Positions 58,916 through 64,000 of a DNA stretch of 64,000 nt are shown piece by piece. Below the pieces are notes generated by a model. It saw only the letters and a program-made list of their open reading frames with translations. It searched no databases and was not told where the DNA came from. The stretch lies in the NCBI RefSeq assembly GCF_014650915.1, contig NZ_BMVW01000002.1:587677-651676 (forward strand), written 5' to 3'. The stretch comes from Streptomyces poonensis. Lineage in GTDB: Bacteria > Actinomycetota > Actinomycetes > Streptomycetales > Streptomycetaceae. A program made the position numbers and the translations under genes. Position 1 is the first letter of the stretch. Every line of letters begins with the position of its first letter.

Positions 58916-59326
58916 CTACTCGCCCCGCTCGGCGTCCTGCTCCTTCTGCTCCTTCTGCCGCTTCTTCTCCTTGATCCGGACCGCTTCCTTGCGTACCTCG
59001 GCCTGGGTGGCCCGCTCCCGCCGCAGCCACTCGGGGTCGTCCTGCTTCAGCGCGTCGATCTGCTCCGTGGTGAGCGGCTCGGTGACACCGCCGCGGGCGA
59101 GACCCGCGATGGAGACGCCCAGCTTCGCCGCCACCACCGGGCGGGGGTGCGGACCGTTGCTTCGCAGCTCACGCAGCCACTCGGGCGGGTCGGCCTGCAG
59201 CGCGTTCAGTTCGGCGCGCGAGACGACACCCTCCCGGAACTCGGCGGGGGTGGCTTCGAGGTACACACCCAGCTTCTTCGCCGCGGTCGCGGGCTTCATC
59301 GTCTGGGCGGTCTGGTGCGACGTCAT
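58916..59326 (-). CDS. DUF5997 family protein
   Basis: 136 aa from ATG 59326 (MTSHQTAQTMKPATAAKKLGVYL, the usual family start); an ATG 21 bp earlier is in frame. KKLGVYLEATPAEF and VAAKLGVSIAGLARGGV are two related helix-turn segments, each followed by LNALQADPPEWLRELR or IDALKQDDPEWLRRER, so the protein seems built of two similar modules. A charged Lys/Glu coiled coil ends it. Function unknown. It is divergent from the LysR-like substrate-binding gene, a pairing I suspect is conserved. Confidence 0.88.
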   Translation of the reverse strand: MTSHQTAQTMKPATAAKKLGVYLEATPAEFREGVVSRAELNALQADPPEWLRELRSNGPHPRPVVAAKLGVSIAGLARGGVTEPLTTEQIDALKQDDPEWLRRERATQAEVRKEAVRIKEKKRQKEQKEQDAERGE

Positions 59327-59372
59327 GGTGTCAAGGGTATCGAGCATGTGAACCAGTCCCGACCACGCCCGG

Positions 59373-59387
59373 TAACCTGGCGGGGTG
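59373..59387 (+). promoter_or_regulatory. Leaderless start of the LysR-like gene
   Basis: TAACCT (59373-59378) fits a TANNNT -10 and ends 6 bp before the GTG at 59385. No Shine-Dalgarno sequence lies between. Confidence 0.55.
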
Positions 59388-60221
59388 ACAGGCTCGGAAG
59401 TGTCCCCTTCGTTCCGGCTCGCGTATGTCCCGGGAGTGACACCCAGTAAATGGGTGCGGATCTGGAACGAGCGGCTGCCCGACGTACCTCTGCACCTCCT
59501 CTCCGTGTCCGCCGCCGAGGCGGGCGGCGTGCTGCGGGACGGCGGTGCCGACGTGGGTCTGGTCCGGCTGCCGGTCGACCGTACGGTCCTCAGCGCGATC
59601 CCGCTCTACACGGAGACCACGGTCGTCGTGGTCCCCAAGGACCATCTCGTGGCGGCGGCCGACGAGGTGTCCACCGAGGACCTCGCCGACGACATCCTGC
59701 TGCACCCCCTGGACGACGTACTGGGCTGGGAGCGTCCGCCGGGCCGGCCCGCGTTCGAGCGCCCCGCCACCACCGCCGACGCCGTGGAGCTGGTGGCGGC
59801 GGGCATCGGGCTGCTGGTGGTGCCGCAGTCCCTCGCCCGCCTGCACCACCGCAAGGACCTGACCTACCGGCCGGTCACGGACGCCCCCCAGTCGGACGTG
59901 GTCCTGTCGTGGCCGGAGGACGCCACCACCGACCTGGTGGAGGACTTCATCGGCATCGTCCGGGGCCGGACCGTCAACAGCACACGGGGACGGCAGCAGC
60001 CCCCCGCACAGCCCAAGGCCAAGCGCCCCGCGTCGAGCGGCACCGCGCAGCGGAAGCCGGCGGGCGACAGGTCTGCCGGGCAGAACCGGCGGAGCACGTC
60101 CGGTGGATCCGGCAGGTCGGGCGGGTCAGGCAAGTCCGGCGGTTCGGGCCGATCCGGCGGGTCGGGCAGGTCCGGCGGGACCGGGAGCGGCCGGCGCGGC
60201 AAGCCGCGGCGACGGTCGTAG
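59385..60221 (+). CDS. LysR-type substrate-binding domain protein without HTH
   Basis: 278 aa. RLAYVPGVTPSKWVRIWNERLPDVPLHLL, DVGLVRLPVD, TTVVVVPKDH, and VELVAAGIGLLVVPQSLARLH correspond to the effector domain of LysR regulators, but there is no N-terminal winged helix; the start is fixed by the leaderless promoter. The C-terminal 80 residues are basic, with SGGSGRSGGSG repeats, and could contact nucleic acid or a partner. Perhaps it senses a ligand and works with the divergent DUF5997 protein; that is inference. Confidence 0.85.
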   Translation: MTGSEVSPSFRLAYVPGVTPSKWVRIWNERLPDVPLHLLSVSAAEAGGVLRDGGADVGLVRLPVDRTVLSAIPLYTETTVVVVPKDHLVAAADEVSTEDLADDILLHPLDDVLGWERPPGRPAFERPATTADAVELVAAGIGLLVVPQSLARLHHRKDLTYRPVTDAPQSDVVLSWPEDATTDLVEDFIGIVRGRTVNSTRGRQQPPAQPKAKRPASSGTAQRKPAGDRSAGQNRRSTSGGSGRSGGSGKSGGSGRSGGSGRSGGTGSGRRGKPRRRS

Positions 60222-60288
60222 GCCGGGGGGACCTCCACGGGCCGCGGGCCGCTCACCGACCCGCTCGCCCGCACGCTCGCGAGCGGCA

Positions 60289-60318
60289 CCCTGCGGAGCC
60301 GGAGCCGGAGCCGCAGGG
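60289..60318. terminator. Hairpin between convergent LysR-like and ion channel genes
   Basis: CCCTGCGG (60289-60296) pairs with 60311-60318 over a 14-nt loop. Located in the 194-bp gap between convergent stops. Confidence 0.5.
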
Positions 60319-60415
60319 CCGCGGCATGCGCGTCGTCTCCGTGTCGCCTTCGGCCGCGACACTGCGGCCGGCCGTACGGCGCCGAGCCGGCCTCTCACCG
60401 CAGGGTCGCCTGCTG

Positions 60416-61342
60416 TCAGGTGTGCCCCGAACCGACTGGAGCAGTAGTCGCTTCCGTCGTGTGTGTCAGGGGCGCGGGAAGTCGTTCGAGGCTCTCCTCC
60501 AGCTCGTCCAGGGCCCGTCGCGCCGCGGCGATGCGGTCACGCACGTCCCGTTCGGAGGCGCCGGCCGTGCCGGTGGTCGGCGGGCCGGGCTCGTCCTTCT
60601 CTTCCCGCTCCAGCTCCCGGGCCTCCTCGAGCGACGTGATGACCACTCCGATGAGGACGTTGACCAGGACGAAGGAGGCGAGCAGGACATAGGAGGCGTA
60701 GTAGAGGATGCTCCAGCGGGAGATCGCCAGACCGTCGCGGACGATGTCACCGAGGCCGTCCAGGGTCATCAGGAGGAAGAGGGTGAGCACGGCGCGGCCG
60801 ATGGAGCCGTAGTGCCCGGGGTCGGCGTCGGCGAAGAAGACCCAGCCGACCATCGCGTACACGTACAGCAGCAGCGCGCCCACCAGCAGGAAGCTCACCG
60901 TGCCGGGCAGGCTGTGGACCACCGCCACCAGAACGATGCGCAGTTGGGGCAGGAAACGGGCCGCGCGCAGCACGCGGGCCAGTCGCAGCAGCCGCAGCAC
61001 GGTGGCGTTCTCCCGTACGACCGGCAGGAAGGCGCACAGGACCACGGCGAGGTCGAAGAGGTTCCACGGATCGCGGAAGAAGTCCCGCGGCCGGTCGGCG
61101 TGGGCGCCGGCCCGCAGGAGTATCTCGGCGGTGAACGCGGCCAGGAAGCCGTGCTCGACCAGCTTCAGCTCGTCGTGCCAGCGGTGCAGCACCCCCGCGT
61201 ACGTCTCGATGCCGAGGACGGCGGCGTTGGCGAGGATGAGCGCGAAGGCGCCGACGGCGAACCAGCGGGCCTCGGTCACGGCGCGGCAGCGTGCGGCCAC
61301 GATCTGGCGGGGGGTTAAGCGGGTGGTTCCGTCGTGCGTCAT
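60416..61342 (-). CDS. Single-domain voltage-gated cation channel
   Basis: 308 aa with six hydrophobic segments. S4 (about 110-136) has Arg every third residue (VLRLLRLARVLRAARFLPQLR). The pore helix and filter region is LTLFLLMTLDGLGDIV (T193-G198), in the place of TLESWS in bacterial sodium channels. After S6 comes a charged coiled coil (about 235-295), expected to tetramerise the channel. Ion selectivity is not predictable from TLDGLG; Asp in place of Glu is notable. GAGGGA lies upstream of the ATG. Divergent from the TerB-like gene. Confidence 0.92.
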   Translation of the reverse strand: MTHDGTTRLTPRQIVAARCRAVTEARWFAVGAFALILANAAVLGIETYAGVLHRWHDELKLVEHGFLAAFTAEILLRAGAHADRPRDFFRDPWNLFDLAVVLCAFLPVVRENATVLRLLRLARVLRAARFLPQLRIVLVAVVHSLPGTVSFLLVGALLLYVYAMVGWVFFADADPGHYGSIGRAVLTLFLLMTLDGLGDIVRDGLAISRWSILYYASYVLLASFVLVNVLIGVVITSLEEARELEREEKDEPGPPTTGTAGASERDVRDRIAAARRALDELEESLERLPAPLTHTTEATTAPVGSGHT

Positions 61343-61487
61343 CGGGTTGTTCTCAGTTCCCTCACCGGCATGTCATGGAGCGCCCCCGCCGGAAGTGGAT
61401 CTTAGTGAGTACGCACTCCCGGACGGTGTCCGAGGGGTGAACTCGGGCTCTGCGGTCGTTGCCTCGTTTCTCCACCCCCACTGGTAA

Positions 61488-61507
61488 CTTCTACAATCAT
61501 GTAGAAG
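61488..61507. promoter_or_regulatory. 20-bp palindrome over the terB-like promoter
   Basis: CTTCTACA-ATCA-TGTAGAAG is a perfect 8-bp inverted repeat. It contains TACAAT (61492-61497), a good -10, with TTCTCC 18 bp upstream. Bound protein would block the promoter of the TerB-like gene 56 bp downstream. Confidence 0.65.
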
Positions 61508-61563
61508 ACCGATGTCCGCAACGGCTCGGTCTCCGGTCCACCTCTGACACGTATGGAGTCCTC

Positions 61564-62019
61564 ATGGCCCTCTGGGACCGCATCAAGGAGTCCGCATCGA
61601 CGATGCAGACCCAGCTGGCGGCGAAGAAGAACGACCTCAAGAGCGGCGCCTTCCGTGACGCCGGCATGGCGATGTGCGCCCTGGTCGCCGCCGCCGACGG
61701 CACGATCGACCCGGCCGAGCGGCGGCGCGTGGCCCAGCTGATCGCCACCAACGAGGTGCTGCAGAACTTCGACGCCATGGACCTGCAACGGCGCTTCGAG
61801 AACAACCTGGACAAGCTCACCGCCGACTTCGACTTCGGCAAGGTCAGCGTCCTGCAGGAGATCGCCAAGGCGAAGAAGAAGCCCGCCGAGGCCCGCGCCG
61901 TGATCCAGATCGGCATCGTCATCGGCGGCGCCGACGGCGACTTCGACAAGACCGAGCAGGCCGTCGTCCGCGAGGCGTGCTTCGCGCTCGATCTGCCGCC
62001 GCACGAGTTCGACCTCTGA
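61564..62019 (+). CDS. TerB-like (tellurite resistance family) protein
   Basis: 151 aa, all helical. ALVAAADGTIDPAERRRVAQLIATNE and VIGGADGDFDKTEQAVVREACFALDLPPHEF are two acidic, EF-hand-like metal loops typical of TerB. No other ter genes are near, so a tellurite role should not be assumed; in Streptomyces such proteins relate to stress and membrane-linked ter modules. GGAG precedes the ATG, and an operator-like palindrome covers the promoter. Confidence 0.9.
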   Translation: MALWDRIKESASTMQTQLAAKKNDLKSGAFRDAGMAMCALVAAADGTIDPAERRRVAQLIATNEVLQNFDAMDLQRRFENNLDKLTADFDFGKVSVLQEIAKAKKKPAEARAVIQIGIVIGGADGDFDKTEQAVVREACFALDLPPHEFDL

Positions 62020-62495
62020 CCCGCCCCACGACGCCCGTGCCGGGCGGACGCCGGTGACGGCTCCGGCCCGGCACCGAGCAGGCCTCACCATGTCCGCGCA
62101 GGCACACCCGCGGGCCGTGGACGTAGCGGACGACGATCCCCGGCCCGAGCCGGGCCACGCCGACCGGGCCGGGTCACGCGGGCCGAGCCGCACCGGAACG
62201 GCGCCGCCTCCGCCGGAGGCAGGGCCTGCGGTTCGCGGTTCACCAGGACGTCGTCCGGAGTGATCCGCGCCGCGCCGAGGGAACCAGCGCGCAGTGGCTG
62301 CGCGGTCTGCTGGACACCTGAGCTCTGCGCCGGCTCGTGTCGCCGGCCCCGAGTGAAGCCGCAGAAGACCAGTCATCCCTCGTGCACGCCGTGAACGTCG
62401 CCCCTATGCCATTCGCCAGCGCGATGTGACTCGTCCGTCGCTGCCGTCCAGGGAGTGGAGATCGTGCGCCACCAGCGCGGTGTCGGCCCGCGGGC
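62020..62495. other. 476-bp stretch without a gene after the TerB-like gene
   Basis: It begins with a terminator hairpin. One frame near 62230-62322 ends in QWLRGLLDT-stop and could be a remnant of some helical protein, but it has no start or flanking similarity. Otherwise I see nothing in it. Confidence 0.5.
62037..62074 (+). terminator. Terminator after the TerB-like gene
   Basis: GTGCCGGGC (62037-62045) pairs perfectly with 62066-62074 over a 20-nt loop, 17 bp after the stop. Confidence 0.55.
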
Positions 62496-62960
62496 TCAGG
62501 CGAGGGCGGCGACCAGCAGGGCGAGGGCGGCGATGATGACGGCGACGCGGACGTAGTGGAAGCGGTCCCAGCGGTTCATCTGCTCCTTCCAGTCCTCGGG
62601 CCGGTTCTCGGTGGTCCACGTCTTGCCCCGGTTGTTGATCGGGACGAGCAGCAGAAGCGACATGATCATGCTGAGGATCAGCAGCGCGCCGGCGGTGACG
62701 ACCAGGCCGGTGCCGTGCTGGTGCCGCGCTGGTGCCGTCCGGCGATGGCCCGGACCGCGACGAGGACGAGTGCAGTGATGTACCAGACCGGCATCACGGC
62801 GCCGAGCATCCGGCCCCCCGTGGGCGCGGCCGAGTCGGCCACTGTCACCGGGGAGTCCGTTGAGGATCGGGTTGATGATGATGACGAAGGCGACGGAGAA
62901 CTCCACCCCCACCATCACGCCGACGACCACGGTGGTGAACACCTCGAGTGCGCTGAGCAT
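62496..62960 (-). pseudogene. DUF1772-type membrane protein with two compensating frameshifts
   Basis: The frame gives 154 aa from ATG 62960 (GGGAG upstream). Residues 1-49 (MLSALEVFTTVVVGVMVGVE, SVAFVIIINPILNGLP, RAHGG) and the last 65 (TGLVVTAGALLILSMIMSLLLLVPINNR, NRPEDWKEQMNRWDRFHYVRVA) match the DUF1772/anthrone-oxygenase-like family. The middle 30 residues (ARRRDAGLVHHCTRPRRG) do not. Reading one frame over, the same bases give GRMLGAVMPVWYITALVLVAV, the expected second membrane helix. A six-C run (plus strand 62814-62819; five expected) and a duplicated 11-bp unit (62716-62726, 62727-62737) add 12 bases together, which restores the frame. The product would lose one membrane helix. It is a probable pseudogene, or a sequencing artefact. 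Confidence 0.75.
62716..62737. repeat. 11-bp tandem duplication inside the DUF1772 gene
   Basis: TGCTGGTGCCG (62716-62726) followed by CGCTGGTGCCG (62727-62737). Removing one copy restores the family reading frame AGRHQHGTGLVV. Confidence 0.8.
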
Positions 62961-63294
62961 GACGCTCTCCCTGTGCCGACCCCGACCAGCAGACGGAGAA
63001 CCCTCCTACAGCTACTCCCCCAAGGAGCTCGGGCACTTCCAGTGCCGCGTCAGGCGCCGTTCGCCCTGTGGTTCGCGGCGTGCGCCGACTGATTTCCGCG
63101 CGCAGCCGGGACCGTGCGTTCGTGCACGCCGAGTCACGCGTCGCCTTGCGCGCGCATGAGTGTGTCGAGTCGCTGCCATGCCGGGGACGAGGCGTTGACC
63201 GTGCTCTGGATGAGGGCTGGGATATCGGAGGCTGCGTCCGTCTCGGGCAGGTGCGGTCGTCCCACCCCTCGGCGTGGTACGAGGTGCCGGGCGG
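62961..63294. other. 334-bp gap between the DUF1772 and lysA genes, nothing recognised
   Basis: Both flanking genes are on the minus strand. No frame has a family match, and I could not find a clear promoter or hairpin. Confidence 0.5.
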
Positions 63295-64000
63295 TCACAG
63301 GCCCACATCGCGGCTTCTGATGTCCTCGATGGACTCCCGGCGGACGAGCAGGCGGGCGAGTCCGTCGCGTACGGCGGCCACGGGCGGGCGTCCGACCAGG
63401 TTGTAGCCGGAGGCCATCGACAGGTGGTAGGCACCGGCCACGGGTACGGCGAGCAGGTCGCCGGGGCGTACGTCGGCGGGGAGTTCCACGTCGGCGGCGA
63501 GCACGTCACCCGCCTCGCAGTGCCGGCCCACCACAGTGACCCGAGTTCCTTCCGCGGTGCTGTGCCGGCCGATCAGGCGGGGCGCGTACCGGACGCCGTA
63601 CAGGGCGGGGCGCGGATTGTCGCTCATACCGCCGTCGACCGCTACGAAGACGTGGTCGCCCGTCTGCTTCACGGACAGGACGTGGTACAGGGCGATCCCG
63701 GCGGGACCCACGATCGCCCGGCCCGGTTCGATGATCAGGCGGGGTACCGGCAGGCCGGCCGCCGTGCACGCGTCCGCGAGTTCGGTGCGGACCTTGCGGG
63801 CCAGTGCCGTCAGGTCCAGGGCCTGCTCGCCGGGGCGGTAGGCGATGCCGTGGCCGCCGCCGAGGTCGAGTTCGGGCAGGACCAGGCCGTGCTGCTCGTG
63901 CAGGCGGGTCATGAGGCCGACCAGGCGGCGTACGGCGACGAGGTACGGCCTGACGCCGGTGATCTGGGAGCCCAGGTGGCAGTGCAGGCCGGTGAGTCGC
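63295..64000 (-). CDS. lysA: Diaminopimelate decarboxylase (LysA), 3' part, continues beyond window
   Basis: 235 residues are visible; the frame is open at the right edge, so the start lies outside. GLHCHLGSQIT, LDLGGGHGIAY (PLP phosphate-binding GGG), IIEPGRAIVGPAG (substrate/PLP Arg), VDGGMSDNPRPALYG and HCEAGDVL (active-site Cys and following Glu) are all DapDC/LysA motifs of fold-type III decarboxylases. The enzyme makes L-lysine from meso-diaminopimelate. The ending RRESIEDIRSRDVGL is usual in Streptomyces. Related PLP enzymes such as other D-amino acid decarboxylases cannot be fully excluded. Confidence 0.9.
   Translation of the reverse strand, partial: RLTGLHCHLGSQITGVRPYLVAVRRLVGLMTRLHEQHGLVLPELDLGGGHGIAYRPGEQALDLTALARKVRTELADACTAAGLPVPRLIIEPGRAIVGPAGIALYHVLSVKQTGDHVFVAVDGGMSDNPRPALYGVRYAPRLIGRHSTAEGTRVTVVGRHCEAGDVLAADVELPADVRPGDLLAVPVAGAYHLSMASGYNLVGRPPVAAVRDGLARLLVRRESIEDIRSRDVGL

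Noticed and set aside
61564..62019. Tellurite resistance locus
   Set aside because: A single TerB-like gene without terC/terD partners is not enough to infer tellurite resistance.
62230..62322. Remnant of a helical protein ending QWLRGLLDT
   Set aside because: The match is too short and has no start, ribosome site or second conserved block.
1..64000. Insertion sequences, integrases, tRNA-associated attachment sites
   Set aside because: No transposase, integrase or tRNA-like cloverleaf was found by eye on either strand. A tRNAscan or ISfinder search would be decisive.

Overview
The window is typical Streptomyces-type chromosomal DNA. GC is very high, codon third positions are strongly G/C, GTG and TTG starts are common, and at least two genes look leaderless. 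Families characteristic of the genus occur throughout: a very large secreted-type protein with lonely-Cys/OTU-like modules, an NsdA-like TPR regulator, DUF397, DUF574 methyltransferase, DUF5997, DUF6479, and a SpoIIE/PP2C phosphatase. I saw no insertion sequence, rRNA, tRNA or CRISPR. All assignments come from reading motifs; no database search was run.

Region 1 (1-15.5 kb) is the most unusual part. It holds the 3' end of a giant gene (3,669 residues visible, start outside the window), a 1,046-aa protein whose tail resembles an ADP-ribosyltransferase fold, and a translationally coupled membrane-anchored ricin-type lectin. The giant carries a glycine-rich N-terminal segment like those of WXG100/type VII-associated proteins, an HExxH metalloprotease-like segment, a long beta-rich section, a coiled coil and two OTU-like modules, the first with its cysteine replaced. 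I read the trio as a candidate secreted effector or surface locus.

Region 2 (15.5-18 kb) has an orphan BlaI-type repressor, a nucleoside deaminase and a membrane acyltransferase. Region 3 (17.9-31 kb) is a myo-inositol uptake and catabolism cluster: iolG-like dehydrogenase, ribose-class ABC transporter, iolC, an aldolase of the Cgl0159 family, iolB, iolD, a GntR regulator, a second Gfo/Idh/MocA dehydrogenase and a LacI regulator. Transport and catabolic operons diverge at about 22.35 kb. A TGTC-NN-GACA motif occurs both there and upstream of the GntR gene. The second dehydrogenase and the LacI gene diverge from an intergenic region bounded by two copies of a 14-bp operator in inverted orientation. 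The inosose dehydratase and methylmalonate-semialdehyde dehydrogenase genes are not here.

Region 4 (31-41.6 kb) holds a secreted S33 tripeptidyl-aminopeptidase-like hydrolase, a PAS-PP2C phosphatase, the NsdA-like regulator divergent from an APH-type kinase, a secreted amidase, a small conserved protein, a universal stress protein and an orphan DUF397 gene. Region 5 (41.8-50.5 kb) has a phenylacetate-CoA ligase, a DUF574 methyltransferase, an acyl-CoA synthetase, a secreted penicillin-acylase-type Ntn hydrolase, a DUF2795 gene with a sigma-B-like promoter and a phytoene-desaturase-like oxidoreductase.

Region 6 (50.6-64 kb) has a Ser/Thr kinase with a long TPR tail, a 12-cysteine four-helix copper-binding protein, ChaB-like and DUF6479 genes (the latter with a second sigma-B-like promoter), two FAD enzymes including a PobA-type hydroxylase, a DUF5997 gene divergent from a LysR-like protein lacking the HTH, a voltage-gated cation channel, a TerB-like protein, a DUF1772 gene with two compensating frameshifts, and the 3' part of a diaminopimelate decarboxylase gene (lysA) running off the right edge.
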